Counted from the stretch's first letter, positions 42,896 to 52,239 are shown. The stretch: DNA of 64,000 bases from an uncultured Rhodospirillales bacterium (GCA_903927615.1 CAIYNU010000006.1:62001-126000), one strand, 5' to 3'. The notes: generated from the sequence alone by a model not told the origin. A program made the numbers and translations.

Positions 42896-44201
42896 AGTCC
42901 TCACCGCTCCCCGCATCATCAAGGTCGACGCTCTGGCCCGGGTCGAGGGCGAAGGCGCGCTCTATGTCCGGATCAAGGACGATATCGTCAAGGACGTGAA
43001 GTTTCGGATCTTCGAGCCGCCGCGCTTTTTCGAGGCGTTGCTGCGCGGGCGGATGTTCTGGGACGCTCCCGATATTACCTCGCGCATCTGCGGCATTTGT
43101 CCCATCGCCTACTCGATGGGGGCAAGCCACGCCATGGAAATGGCGCTGGGGGTCGAGGTCCCGCCGGGGCCGTTGCAGACGTTGCGGCGGCTGCTGTATT
43201 GCGGCGAGTGGATTCAGAGCCATGTGCTCCATACTTACCTGCTGCATGCGCCGGACTTCCTCGGCTACGAGGATGCCATCGAAATCTCCAAGCACCATCC
43301 GGGGGTGGTTGAAAAGGCGCTGCGGCTGAAGAAGCTCGGGAACGAGATTCTCGAAATCGTCGGCGGGCGTGCCGTGCATCCGGTCAACACCAAGGTGGGC
43401 GGCTTCTGGAAGGCCCCGCGCAAGGCCGCGATCCGGCATCTGATCGAACCGCTGAAACAGGCGATCGAGGATTCCATCGACACCATCCGGCTGTTTTCGA
43501 CCTTTACCTTTCCCGACTATGAGGACGACTACACCTTCGTGGCGATGCGCCATCCCGATGAATACGCCATCGAGAAGGGCCGGATCGTCAGTAACCGTGG
43601 TCTCGACATCGGCATTCCGGAATTCGAAGACTATTTTGACGAAGAGCATGTTCAGCACTCCAACGCCCTGCATGGGGTGATGAAGGGCAGCCACGGCCCG
43701 GCCTACATGGTTGGACCGCTGGCCCGCTATGCCCTGAACTTCGAACAGTTGACGCCGTTGTGTAAGGACATGGCCAAGGAGGTCGGGCTGGGGCCGGTCG
43801 AGCGCAACCCGTTCAAGAGCCTGATCGTGCGCGCGATCGAAACCCTGTACGCCTGCCAGGAAGCGGCGCGGCTGGCGGAAATCTATGAGGAACCGGATCG
43901 GTCGGCGATCGAGATCATGCCCCGGGCCGGGCGTGGCCATGGTTGCACCGAGGCGCCGCGCGGCATCTGTTATCACCGTTACGATCTCGACCACGAAGGG
44001 CGGATTCTGACCGCCCGCATTGTTCCGCCCACCGCCCAGAATCAGAAGATCATGGAGATCGACCTGTGGGGCGTGGTTCAGAAGAATCTCAATCTGCCGG
44101 ACGAGAAACTCAAATGGCGGTGCGAGCAGGCGATTCGCAATTACGATCCCTGCATCAGTTGCGCCACCCACTTCCTGAAACTGACGATTGATCGGGACTA
44201 G
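42882..44201 (+). CDS. hyhL: [NiFe] hydrogenase large (alpha) subunit
   Basis: 439 residues. Ni-binding L1 motif [17 protein letters not shown] (about residues 65-81) and L2 motif DPCISCATH near the end, followed by a 9-residue extension (FLKLTIDRD) that could be removed by a maturation protease. RVEGEGAL at the N-terminus and [16 protein letters not shown] are family-typical. Group 3b-like enzymes are bidirectional NADP-linked hydrogenases, some with sulfhydrogenase activity. No hyp maturation genes are in the window. AAGG lies about nine bases before the ATG, inside the small-subunit gene. Confidence 0.96.
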   Translation: MTAAEVLTAPRIIKVDALARVEGEGALYVRIKDDIVKDVKFRIFEPPRFFEALLRGRMFWDAPDITSRICGICPIAYSMGASHAMEMALGVEVPPGPLQTLRRLLYCGEWIQSHVLHTYLLHAPDFLGYEDAIEISKHHPGVVEKALRLKKLGNEILEIVGGRAVHPVNTKVGGFWKAPRKAAIRHLIEPLKQAIEDSIDTIRLFSTFTFPDYEDDYTFVAMRHPDEYAIEKGRIVSNRGLDIGIPEFEDYFDEEHVQHSNALHGVMKGSHGPAYMVGPLARYALNFEQLTPLCKDMAKEVGLGPVERNPFKSLIVRAIETLYACQEAARLAEIYEEPDRSAIEIMPRAGRGHGCTEAPRGICYHRYDLDHEGRILTARIVPPTAQNQKIMEIDLWGVVQKNLNLPDEKLKWRCEQAIRNYDPCISCATHFLKLTIDRD

Positions 44202-44243
44202 AGGACGATCGGGACCGGAGGGCGGCCGGGACCAGGGACCGGT

Positions 44244-44272
44244 GGCCTCCAGGGGCAAAACCCTTGGAGGCC
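44244..44272. terminator. hairpin between hydrogenase operon and tRNA-Pro
   Basis: GGCCTCCAGGGG and CCCTTGGAGGCC form a near-perfect stem with a CAAAA-type loop, between the convergent ends of the large-subunit gene and the tRNA. No T tract; it belongs to the same CCAGGGG/CCAAGGG hairpin family as the elements at 1745 and 56416. Confidence 0.55.
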
Positions 44273-44280
44273 CGGGGCCG

Positions 44281-44357
44281 TGGTCGGGGGGACAAGATTC
44301 GAACTTGCGGCCCTGGCGTCCCAAACGCCATGCTCTACCAGGCTGAGCTACCCCCCG
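44281..44357 (-). tRNA. tRNA-Pro (anticodon UGG)
   Basis: Minus-strand 77-nt cloverleaf. Seven-pair acceptor stem CGGGGGG/CCCCCCG, D arm GCTCAGCCTGGTAGAGC, anticodon stem TGGCG/CGCCA with loop TTTGGGA (anticodon TGG), T arm with GTTCGAATC, discriminator A and an encoded CCA. The C1-G72 pair and anticodon identify proline. It is transcribed towards the hydrogenase operon. Confidence 0.97.
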
Positions 44358-44514
44358 TCGTGGCTCTCTTGGTACAATAACCGCCTGGCCAGAGCAAGAC
44401 CGATGCGACGGCAAACGGCAGCATCCCGGGCTCGCCCCCAAACCTCATGGGTTCAAAGGGCCGACTGGCCCTTTGCGGGGGCGGGCAGAGCCCGCCATGT
44501 CCCGAAGACATCGG

Positions 44515-44703
44515 TTATCCGCCATGTCCCGTGAGGTTGGTATCGACCGTGCCGAACAGGGTGCCGAGATCGGTGCCGACGGCGGCGACGATGGCGATGA
44601 TGACCAGGGCAATGCCGGCGGCGATCAGGCCGTATTCGATGGCGGTGGCCCCGCGTCGGCAAGCCAGAACATGGTTTGCCGGGTGAGTCATTTTCCTAAA
44701 CAT
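44515..44703 (-). CDS. Flp family type IVb pilin
   Basis: 62-residue prepilin. Basic leader (FRKMTHPANHVLACRRG), predicted cleavage G/ATAIEYGLIAAGIA with the conserved Glu-Tyr of Flp pilins, then a hydrophobic helix (LVIIAIVAAVG) and a short Gly/Thr-rich tail. It follows a second, paralogous pilin gene on the same strand about 190 bp upstream. No tad/cpa assembly genes are nearby. Confidence 0.93.
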   Translation of the reverse strand: MFRKMTHPANHVLACRRGATAIEYGLIAAGIALVIIAIVAAVGTDLGTLFGTVDTNLTGHGG

Positions 44704-44832
44704 GCCCGAGGTGTCCTTGCAGGATCGTCGATGAAGGGCCGGACGGGCTTCGCTGTTCGGACATTGGCCGATGCCGCCCGACGACGAGAGAAGCCTCGTG
44801 GGGTCAAGATTGTCTCAGGGAGCGATCACAAA

Positions 44833-44870
44833 CAGCACGAGAGCGAGACTTAAGTCTTGCTCTCGTGCTG
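44833..44870 (-). terminator. intrinsic terminator after the upstream Flp pilin gene
   Basis: Long stem from CAGCACGAGAGC and its complement (one mismatch), followed on the minus strand by TTTGT. Lies 22 bp past the stop of the pilin gene ending at 44892, so it separates the two pilin genes. Confidence 0.8.
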
Positions 44871-44891
44871 TTCGCTGTCCGCAGAGGCCGA

Positions 44892-45089
44892 TTAGCCACC
44901 ATGGGCCAGGAGATTGGTGTTGACCGTGCCGAACATGGTGTTCAAGTCGGTGCCGATGGTGCCGACCACGGCCATGATGGCAACGGCGATGCCGGCAGCA
45001 ATCAGGCCATATTCGATCGCAGTTGCGCCGCGTTTGGAAGTCATGGCCGCATTAATATGGCCATAGATGCGACTAATTTGTGTAAACAT
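44892..45089 (-). CDS. Flp family type IVb pilin
   Basis: 65-residue prepilin paralogous to the gene at 44515-44703: KRG/ATAIEYGLIAAGIAVAIM cleavage and helix region, and the same tail pattern (GTIGTDLNTMFGTVNTNLLAHGG). The leader is slightly longer (MFTQISRIYGHINAAMTSK). AGGAGC-type ribosome site upstream. The terminator between the two genes implies that this one is the more strongly or independently expressed copy. Confidence 0.93.
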   Translation of the reverse strand: MFTQISRIYGHINAAMTSKRGATAIEYGLIAAGIAVAIMAVVGTIGTDLNTMFGTVNTNLLAHGG

Positions 45090-45424
45090 GGCCTGAAGCT
45101 CCTTGGCTGATCGGCTGTGATTGTTGAGCGGGTTCCGTTTTCGAAGGTGCGCCGCGGTTGTTTGATGGGGAGATCATGCCATTGGCCATGCCGCACCTCA
45201 GTGATCGTCATCACAGGGAATGATTATTTGGCCTTGTGCGGTCGCTCCGAACAGTTCAGAGTCGTTGTATGGGCAGTGATCATGTTATGGAGTCCGCGAG
45301 CAAACGGGGCGGCGCCCGATAACGAGCCTTGCCAAGGCGGGACTATTTTTGGATAGTCTCCCGTCCGGGGTCTGTCGGCGGTATTTCTGTCCAAGGTCCA
45401 TGGGCATCATTAAAGGGCACGTCG
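45090..45424. other. intergenic region between flp and tssA
   Basis: About 335 bp that must hold the leftward pilin promoter and the rightward tssA promoter. I see no strong boxes. The in-frame upstream extension of tssA to 45329 has no ribosome site. Confidence 0.4.
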
Positions 45425-46570
45425 ATGCTATCCGTTGATAACCGTTCCACGGGTGGGCCATTGCCCGACCTGTCCGGTGTGCTGGAACCGCTGCCCGGTC
45501 AGGCCCCGGCCGGTCCGTCGCTCCGGTATCTGCCGGTTTACGATGCCATCCGCGAGGCCCGGCGCCAGGACGACCCGTCCCTGACCCAAGGTGTCTGGCA
45601 GACCGAGAACAAGCGCGCCGATTGGGCCGAGGTGGTGCGGTTGTGTCTTGACGTGTTGCTGCACCAGTCCAAGGACCTTCAGGTGGCCTGCTGGCTGGTG
45701 GAGGCGATGGTGTACCGCCATGGCTTCATCGCCTTTGCGCCGGGTCTGCGGATGATCGGCGGATTGTGTCAGACCTTCTGGGCCAACGGCTTGCATCCGG
45801 TCAACGAGAACGGCGATTTCAATGCCCGGTTTTCACCGCTGGAATGGCTGGACGGCAAGCTGTCCCATCTGCTGTGTCTGCAACCGGTGACGCGCTCGGG
45901 CAAGGATGTGGAGGTCAGCTACAGCTATTCCGACTATCGCAACGCCCAGCGATTGGGGGTGGCCGGCAGCCGCGATCCGGCGATCCTGAAACAGGCCCGG
46001 AGCAGCGGCCAACCCTTGCCCGGCGATATCGAAGCCAGTGCCGCCGCCACCCTGTCCGCGATTCTGCGCGGTTATTACCGCGACTTGTCCCGGGCGATCG
46101 AAGAAACCGCCGGTCTGGCCGCCGTGTTGAACCGGTTGGGCGGCGACACCGCCCCCAGCATGGTGGGTTTGCGCAACCGGCTTTCGGAAATTCAGGGTTG
46201 GATCCATACCACGCTCTGTGCCAAGGGCGAACAGCATGTTCTGGAGATGGATGTCCCGGATCATGGCCCGGCGTTTGGCGACGACAGCGAGGATGACGGC
46301 CTGTCCCCGCCTCACCGCCGTGCGCCCCCCACCGGTCCGATCGCCAGCCGCGAGGAAGCGTATTACTGGATTTCCGCCGCCGCCGAGTATCTGCTGCGCA
46401 CCGAGCCCCACAGCCCGACTCCCTACCTGCTCCAGCGCGCGATTCTGTGGGGCAACATGCCTTTGCATGAAATTTTGATCGAAATCAGCCGGGGGCGCAA
46501 TGACCTGGCTTCGGTGATCGATTTTCTCGGTTTCAATTCCTCGGATATTTCCAGGAACGGCGGTCATTAA
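45425..46570 (+). CDS. tssA: type VI secretion protein TssA (ImpA-type)
   Basis: 381 residues. N-terminal ImpA_N domain of T6SS: AGPSLRYLPVYDAIREARRQ, KRADWAEVVRLCLDVLLHQSKDLQVACWL and GFIAFAPGLRMIGGLCQTFW. C-terminal part with EEAYYWISAAAEYLLRTEPHSPTPYLLQ and FLGFNSSD is typical of short TssA proteins that prime sheath assembly at the baseplate. ATG at 45425 follows AAAGGG. First gene of the T6SS set; a 392-bp gap separates it from tssB. Confidence 0.93.
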   Translation: MLSVDNRSTGGPLPDLSGVLEPLPGQAPAGPSLRYLPVYDAIREARRQDDPSLTQGVWQTENKRADWAEVVRLCLDVLLHQSKDLQVACWLVEAMVYRHGFIAFAPGLRMIGGLCQTFWANGLHPVNENGDFNARFSPLEWLDGKLSHLLCLQPVTRSGKDVEVSYSYSDYRNAQRLGVAGSRDPAILKQARSSGQPLPGDIEASAAATLSAILRGYYRDLSRAIEETAGLAAVLNRLGGDTAPSMVGLRNRLSEIQGWIHTTLCAKGEQHVLEMDVPDHGPAFGDDSEDDGLSPPHRRAPPTGPIASREEAYYWISAAAEYLLRTEPHSPTPYLLQRAILWGNMPLHEILIEISRGRNDLASVIDFLGFNSSDISRNGGH

Positions 46571-46962
46571 GGACGGTGTCTGATTATACTCCTTATCGGC
46601 TGGTGATTCGGCACCGGAACCGCCTGGACGTGAAGCCGCACCTGGACAAAGGGAGGCTTGAGCGGCGATGATACGGATGGCCCCGGGCCCTTAACAAACC
46701 CGATCCCGGAACTATTTCATCCCGAAACCATTTGATCGTGTGGTGTTGCTGACCGCCCGATCCGCCGGCCGGGCGCCGGAACGGTGTGTTGGCTGCGCAG
46801 GTGACGGAAGAGCGGCCATTCGGACTCCGAAAAAAATCGACGGACAGACGAGATGATCTTGTGAATACCGCGCCATTGTTCTAAGAGTCCATCATAACTG
46901 AACCTGTATCTACCCATACCATTGTATGAAAAAAGTCTCACCATCGGGGAAAGGCATCGAAC
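46571..46962. other. gap between tssA and tssB
   Basis: About 390 bp without a supported gene. The last 120 bp before tssB are comparatively AT-rich and likely hold a promoter (for example a CATACCATTGTATGA segment at 46915-46929), so tssB-C-hcp-E may be transcribed separately from tssA. Confidence 0.45.
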
Positions 46963-47520
46963 ATGGCTGAAAGTACCCAGCACAAGCTGAGCAGAGTTCG
47001 CCCGCCGCGCGTCCAGATTACCTATGACGTGGAAATCGGCAATGCGATTGAAAAGAAGGAACTGCCCTTCATCGTGGGCATTCTGGCAGACCTGTCGGGC
47101 AAGCCAGCCGAAGCGTTGCCCTTGCTCAAGGACCGGAAGTTCGTCGAGGTCGATCGGGACAACTACCAGGATGTGCTTGGTGCGATTACGCCGCGAGTGG
47201 CCTTTCGCGTTCCCGACAAGTTGAAGAAGGACAGCTCGGACGCCCTCAACGTTGAGCTGCGTTTCCGGAGTCTGGACGATTTCGGCCCGGTCGAGGTGTT
47301 GAAGCAAATCCCTCAGCTTCGTCGTTTGTACGAGGCGCGCTGCCGGTTGCGGGATCTGCTGACCAAGCTGGATGGCAACGACGATCTGGATCAGTTGCTG
47401 TCCCAGGTGATCAAGAGCACCGACGACCAGGCGGCGCTCAAGACTCAACTGGCTGCCGGGGCGCCCGCACCCGAGTCAGCTCCGGCTCCGGCTCCCGCGC
47501 CGGCCCCTGCCGCCGACTGA
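46963..47520 (+). CDS. tssB: T6SS contractile sheath small subunit TssB
   Basis: 185 residues. RVRPPRVQITYDVEIGNAIE near the N-terminus, LPFIVGILADLSGKP and KFVEVDRDNYQDVLGAITPR are the conserved VipA/TssB motifs; LRFRSLDDFGP and LRRLYEARCRLRDLLTKLDG complete the domain. The last about 20 residues are a Pro/Ala tail (PAPAPAPAP). Forms the contractile sheath with TssC. A GGGGAAAGG ribosome site precedes the ATG. Confidence 0.97.
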   Translation: MAESTQHKLSRVRPPRVQITYDVEIGNAIEKKELPFIVGILADLSGKPAEALPLLKDRKFVEVDRDNYQDVLGAITPRVAFRVPDKLKKDSSDALNVELRFRSLDDFGPVEVLKQIPQLRRLYEARCRLRDLLTKLDGNDDLDQLLSQVIKSTDDQAALKTQLAAGAPAPESAPAPAPAPAPAAD

Positions 47521-47554
47521 CCGACGACGCCCGAGACCTTAGGAGACCCAGGCC

Positions 47555-49036
47555 ATGGCTGAAACCGAAACCTCCGCCGGCGGCGCGGCCGTCGATACTC
47601 AACCCACGACCCTGCTCGATCAAATTCTGGTTCAGGGCAAGCTGGCCCGTGACGAGTCGCAGCGCAGTTACGCGCGCGATCTGGTCGACGAGTTCGTTAA
47701 CTCGGTACTGGCCGAGGGCGGCACGGTGCGGGGCGACGTGGTCGCTTCCATCAATGACCGCATTGCCCAGATTGACGATCTGATCTCGGATCAGCTGAAC
47801 GAAGTGCTGCATCACCCCGACTTCCAGCGTCTGGAAGCGTCGTGGCGGGGCTTTGCCTATCTGGTCTTCAATACCGAGACCGGGAGCAAACTCAAGCTGC
47901 GTCTGCTTAACGTCACCAAGGCCGAACTGCTCAAGGACCTGGAAAAGGCGGTCGAATTCGACCAGAGCATTTTGTTCAAAAAGGTCTATGAAGACGAATA
48001 TGGGACCTTCGGCGGCCTGCCCTTCAGCGTGCTGATCGGCGACTACGAGTTCGGCCGTAATCCCCAGGACATGGCGCTGCTCGAGAAGATTTCCAATGTC
48101 GCCGCGGCGGCTCATGCGCCTTTCATCGGCGGAGCGGCGCCGATGTTGTTCGATATGGCCAGCTTTACCGAGTTGGGGGTGCCGCGCGACCTGGCCAAAA
48201 TCTTCGAAAGCGCCGAGTTGATCAAGTGGCGCTCGTTCCGCGCCAGCGAAGATTCCCGCTACGTCTCCCTGTGCCTGCCCCACGTCCTGTTGCGCCTGCC
48301 CTATGGCCCCAAGACCGTTCCGGTGGAGGGCGTCGGCTTCGTCGAGGACACCGATGGGCGCGACCACAGCAAGTATCTGTGGGGGAATCCGGCCTGGGTT
48401 CTGGGCCAGCGCATCACCAACGCCTTTGCGCTTTATGGCTGGACCGCAGCCATTCGCGGGGTCGAAGGCGGCGGTAAGGTCGAAGGCCTGCCGACCCATA
48501 CCTTCCGCACCGATGAGGGCGACGTCGCGCTGAAATGCCCGACCGAAATCGCCATCACCGACCGGCGCGAAAAAGAACTCAACGACCTGGGCTTCATCTC
48601 CCTGGTTCACTGCAAGAATACCGACTATGCCGCTTTCTTTGGCGGCCATACCACCAACCAGCCCAAGCTCTACAACACCGCTGCCGCCAACGCCAACAGC
48701 CGGCTGTCGGCGATGCTGCCGTATATTCTGAATGCCTCGCGCTTTGCTCATTACATCAAAGTGATCATGCGCGATAAGGTCGGCAGCTTTATGACCCGGG
48801 ACAACGTCCAGGTTTACTTGAATACCTGGATTGTCGACTACATCCTGGCCAAAGATGATGCCGGCCAGAACATCAAAGCCGAATATCCGTTGCGCGATGC
48901 CCGGATCGACGTCTTTGACGTGCCGGGCAAACCCGGTGTCTACAAAGCCGTGGTGTTCTTGCGGCCGCATTTCCAACTGGAAGAGTTGACCGCCTCGATT
49001 CGTCTGGTTGCCGAGCTGCCCGCTCCTGTGGGCTGA
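47555..49036 (+). CDS. tssC: T6SS contractile sheath large subunit TssC
   Basis: 493 residues, full length for VipB/TssC. LDQILVQGKLARDESQ, ASWRGFAYLVFNTETG, KVYEDEYGTFGGLPFSVLIG, FEFGRNPQDM-like segment, FAHYIKVIMRDKVGSFM and the C-terminal FQLEELTASIRLVAELP are all conserved. AGGAG precedes the ATG. Polymerises with TssB into the sheath that propels the Hcp tube. Only 34 bp from tssB. Confidence 0.98.
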   Translation: MAETETSAGGAAVDTQPTTLLDQILVQGKLARDESQRSYARDLVDEFVNSVLAEGGTVRGDVVASINDRIAQIDDLISDQLNEVLHHPDFQRLEASWRGFAYLVFNTETGSKLKLRLLNVTKAELLKDLEKAVEFDQSILFKKVYEDEYGTFGGLPFSVLIGDYEFGRNPQDMALLEKISNVAAAAHAPFIGGAAPMLFDMASFTELGVPRDLAKIFESAELIKWRSFRASEDSRYVSLCLPHVLLRLPYGPKTVPVEGVGFVEDTDGRDHSKYLWGNPAWVLGQRITNAFALYGWTAAIRGVEGGGKVEGLPTHTFRTDEGDVALKCPTEIAITDRREKELNDLGFISLVHCKNTDYAAFFGGHTTNQPKLYNTAAANANSRLSAMLPYILNASRFAHYIKVIMRDKVGSFMTRDNVQVYLNTWIVDYILAKDDAGQNIKAEYPLRDARIDVFDVPGKPGVYKAVVFLRPHFQLEELTASIRLVAELPAPVG

Positions 49037-49169
49037 CGCCAGGCGCGAAGGGGGGAGGCCCCCGATGCGTGACATGTGCTCGTGAGACAAAGGGCTCCGG
49101 CGTCGCCCGGCCGCTTTGGCGGTCGGGCCGTTCGCCGCCCGTCAATCACCTGATCTTGGGAGACCCCGT

Positions 49170-49664
49170 ATGGCCGCCAATATGTTCATCGTCATCGCCG
49201 ACATTAAAGGCGAGAGTCTGGACTCGAACAACAAGGAAGCAATCCAGGTTCTGTCCTGGAGCCATTCATTCAATCAGCCGACGTCCCCGACGCGCAGCTC
49301 CGCCGGTTCGGGCACCGTCGAGCAAGCCAATCATTCGGACTTCTCCTTTACCAAATACACCGACGCGGCAACCGACGATTTGCTCAAGGCCTGCTGGAGC
49401 GGCAAACAGATCGCGACCGCGACCTTCTCGGCCTATCGCTCCGACGGTTCGGACAAAGCGATCAAGTACCTGGAAGTGGCCATGACCGGCGTCATCGTCT
49501 CGAACTTCTCCATCGGCGGCGGCACCGGCGACGTTCCGACCGAAACGGTCACGCTGAGCTACAACGCCGTGACCTACAACTACATTCAGCAGAAGACCGC
49601 CGACGGGACGGCCGGGGGTAACCAGAAGGTCAAGCATGACCTGGGTGCCCAGACGGTGTCGTAA
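49170..49664 (+). CDS. hcp: T6SS tube protein Hcp
   Basis: 164 residues: MAANMFIVIADIKGESLD start, LSWSHSFNQPTSPTRSSAG, then HSDFSFTKYTDAATDDLLKA and VIVSNFSIGGG are diagnostic of the Hcp1 family. GGGAG precedes the ATG at 49170. Hexameric rings form the injected tube. The C-terminal tail (QQKTADGTAGGNQKVKHDLG) has no extra effector domain. Confidence 0.96.
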   Translation: MAANMFIVIADIKGESLDSNNKEAIQVLSWSHSFNQPTSPTRSSAGSGTVEQANHSDFSFTKYTDAATDDLLKACWSGKQIATATFSAYRSDGSDKAIKYLEVAMTGVIVSNFSIGGGTGDVPTETVTLSYNAVTYNYIQQKTADGTAGGNQKVKHDLGAQTVS

Positions 49665-49691
49665 CGGCGCCCGGATTGTCGTTACCATCCC

Positions 49692-50174
49692 ATGTCCGGT
49701 CCCCGGATCACCCCAGGCGTTCGCGTGCCGCTGTTCGACCGTCTGGTCGAAACCGCGGCGCCGGACGATTCGGGTGGCGGCAGCCATGATCGACGGATGC
49801 TGGATCGGGCCGGTCTCAAGGTGTCCATCGCCCGGGAGTTGACGCGCCTGCTCAACACGCGCACATCGCTGGCGGCCGATGGCCTCGACCGGCGACCGCG
49901 CAGCACCATTGATTACGGCCTGCCCGACCTGTCGCGATTCTGGCCGGCGAGCGATGACAGCGAAAAGGAACTGGCCCGCCTGATCGAACGGACCGTTACG
50001 GTGTTCGAACCCCGTCTGCGGACCCCCAGTGTCACCATTACCCGTGTTCCCGGGCGCCGGCGGGCCCTTCAGGCCACCATCAGCGGGGCGATTGCGCTCG
50101 ACGCCATGGTCGAGCCCGTGACCTTTCCCATCGTGGTCGACGAGTGCGCCGAAGAAACCAAACCGGATGCTTGA
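49692..50174 (+). CDS. tssE: T6SS baseplate protein TssE (gp25-like)
   Basis: 160 residues with the gp25/TssE pattern: LFDRLVETAAPDD at the N-terminus, SIARELTRLLNTRTSLA, STIDYGLPDLSRFWPASDD, RTVTVFEPRLRTPSVTI and a final EPVTFPIVVDE. Component of the T6SS baseplate wedge. It is the last T6SS gene here; tssF, tssG, tssH, tssJ-M, tssK and vgrG are not in the window, and the next gene is on the opposite strand. Confidence 0.95.
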   Translation: MSGPRITPGVRVPLFDRLVETAAPDDSGGGSHDRRMLDRAGLKVSIARELTRLLNTRTSLAADGLDRRPRSTIDYGLPDLSRFWPASDDSEKELARLIERTVTVFEPRLRTPSVTITRVPGRRRALQATISGAIALDAMVEPVTFPIVVDECAEETKPDA

Positions 50175-50306
50175 CAGTCATCGGTTTGGTTTCATGTCCC
50201 CGAAGGCAACTCGAATCGGCTCATGGTCGGCTGCCAGGCCCGGGCTGATGGTTGCCCAGGGCCATGGCGATGGTTTTTGGTTGAACAATGTTTAGCAAAG
50301 CAGTTT

Positions 50307-51218
50307 TTAGTAGAACGGCACCACCAGACGAAGGTTGAAGATATCGCCGGCCACGTCGTTTGCGGCGTAAATGTTATGATTCCATTCCGCCATAATGCTG
50401 ACGCCGTCGAACTGATAGCCGACCAGCGGACCGAGCCCGAAGTTGGTCGCGATGCTGTTCGGCACCGTGCGGCCATTCAAGGTATCGGCGTTCAACTGGT
50501 TTTCCTGATGCAAACCGAGGCCGACGGTCCATTTGCCGAGGGTCTTGGCCACCGTGTAGTCGGCGGCGAACTCGTCACCCGTCTGGTAGCGATAGCCGTT
50601 GGCCGTCGTCGCGTCGATGGGGAACGCCAGATGCAGATCGGCACTGAGGTTCCAGCCGTCACTCAGCCAGCTCAACCCCAGATCGGGCTGGATGGTGGTG
50701 TAGCCGTTGCCCGAAGGCAGCCCGCCGTTGAGTCTGCGCCCTTTGACGAGGTCGGCCATGGTCGAACTGGCGTCGTCCAGATAGACCGACAGGCCGGCCT
50801 TGACATGGAAGTCGCCAAAGGTCCAGGCCAACTGGCCGGGGATCAGGATGGTGTTGAAGGTCCCCCAATTGCCGTTGCCGGCGCCCTGGGGGGTGTAGCT
50901 GGTGTAGTCGAACGGCTGGGCGACGGCGACGGCGTAGTCGGCCCCCAAAATCTTGATGCCGGTGGACCACAGGATAATCGGCACCTCGACCAGCGCCGAG
51001 AGGCCGGTGCCGCTCACGGTCTTGCCGTTCTGATCATGCCAGGTGTACGACACCCAATAATTGTCAAGCACGCCGTAGACGCCGGGCGGGGGCAACGCGC
51101 CGGCCGCAAGCCCTTCGTTCACACCGCGCAGATGCGGATCCCACAATTCCTCGGCCGAAGCCTGGCCGGCCAAGGTCACGGCAGCGGTCATGATCATCGC
51201 GCCCAATAGCTTCTTCAT
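50307..51218 (-). CDS. outer-membrane beta-barrel, MetA-pathway (COG4313-like) protein
   Basis: 303 residues with a signal peptide (MKKLLGAMIMTAAVTLAGQASA) and alternating beta-strand pattern to a C-terminal aromatic (VVPFY), as in outer-membrane barrels. The layout AEELWDPHLRGVNEGLAAGALPP..., DNYWVSYTWHDQNG, and FDGVSIMAEWNHNIYAANDV matches the 'phenol degradation MetA' family, whose members are thought to be channels for hydrophobic or aromatic compounds. It stands alone, divergent from nothing recognisable and convergent with tssE. Confidence 0.82.
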   Translation of the reverse strand: MKKLLGAMIMTAAVTLAGQASAEELWDPHLRGVNEGLAAGALPPPGVYGVLDNYWVSYTWHDQNGKTVSGTGLSALVEVPIILWSTGIKILGADYAVAVAQPFDYTSYTPQGAGNGNWGTFNTILIPGQLAWTFGDFHVKAGLSVYLDDASSTMADLVKGRRLNGGLPSGNGYTTIQPDLGLSWLSDGWNLSADLHLAFPIDATTANGYRYQTGDEFAADYTVAKTLGKWTVGLGLHQENQLNADTLNGRTVPNSIATNFGLGPLVGYQFDGVSIMAEWNHNIYAANDVAGDIFNLRLVVPFY

Positions 51219-51462
51219 GATCCATTAACTCCCAGATTATACCGTTTCTAAAGTGAGCAATGCTGTTTCGAGCATGATATTGTGCGACGCAGCAACTGAG
51301 TGAAATGAACCGTTACAGGATCATCATCTTCAGATAAAACCGTATCGATATTTCGATTGTGAGGTTAGACTGCCGCACGGGCCCGATGGGAGCGTTTTCT
51401 CCAACGCTCCACTCCATTCCGGGGTCTTGTTGCAATAGTATCACAAATCCTGCGGGCTGTCC

Positions 51463-52239
51463 TCAGCGCCCCAGATAGGCCTGACGCACCCGCTCGTCCT
51501 CCAGCAACCCCAGGCCACTGCCGGACAGCACGATCCGGCCGCGATCCAGGATGTGGGCGGCATCGGCCAGGCGCAGCGCCGCGGTGGCGTGCTGTTCGGC
51601 CAGAATGATCGTGATGTTCTCGGTGGCCAGGGTGCCGATCAGTTGGAACACCTGGCGCGCCAGTTCCGGGGGCATCCCCTGGGTCGGTTCATCGAACAGG
51701 ATCAGATCGGGCCGGGCCATCAGGCCGCGGCCGATGGCCACCATCTGCTGCTTGCCCGCCGACAGCATGCCCACGTCCAGGTCGATGATTTCGGCCAGGC
51801 GCGGAAACAGCGCCAGCACCCGATCAAGCCGCGACCCCCGGCCCGACTGCGCCCACGATGCGGCCGCCCCCAGTTCCAGATTCTCGCGCACGCTCATGGT
51901 CGGAAACAACTGCCGGCCTTCGGCGACATGGGCGATGCCGAGATTGCAGATACGGTGACCGGGCAAACCGACCAACTCCCGGCCGCGAAAGCGGATGCTG
52001 CCGGCGGCGGGACGGGTCAGGCCGGCGATGGCCCGGAGCAACGAGGTTTTGCCGGCGCCGTTGCTGCCGACGATGGCGGTGGTGGAGCCCCGGGCAACCT
52101 CGAACGAGACGCCCTGAAGGGCCGGAATCGGCCCGTAGTGCAGGCGCAGGTCCGAAACCGCCAGCAACAGGGTGTCGCGGGCGCCGCCACCCGCCGCCTT
52201 GGCCCCCCATTTGGCCCCGGGTCTGGTCGCCAGGATCAT
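51463..52239 (-). CDS. livF: branched-chain amino acid ABC transporter ATPase LivF-like
   Basis: 258 residues. Walker A GSNGAGKTS, VAEGRQLFPTMSVRENLELGA (Q-loop and LivF-specific segment), Walker B LILFDEPTQGMPP, and EQHATAALRLAD. The ABC signature is LSAGKQQMVAIGRGLM rather than the usual LSGGEQQM, i.e. Gly and Glu are replaced. The first about 25 residues are a poorly conserved extension; the ATG at 52239 overlaps the livG stop (ATGA). With LivG, LivM and LivH it would import a small organic solute; no substrate-binding protein gene is adjacent. Confidence 0.9.
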   Translation of the reverse strand: MILATRPGAKWGAKAAGGGARDTLLLAVSDLRLHYGPIPALQGVSFEVARGSTTAIVGSNGAGKTSLLRAIAGLTRPAAGSIRFRGRELVGLPGHRICNLGIAHVAEGRQLFPTMSVRENLELGAAASWAQSGRGSRLDRVLALFPRLAEIIDLDVGMLSAGKQQMVAIGRGLMARPDLILFDEPTQGMPPELARQVFQLIGTLATENITIILAEQHATAALRLADAAHILDRGRIVLSGSGLGLLEDERVRQAYLGR

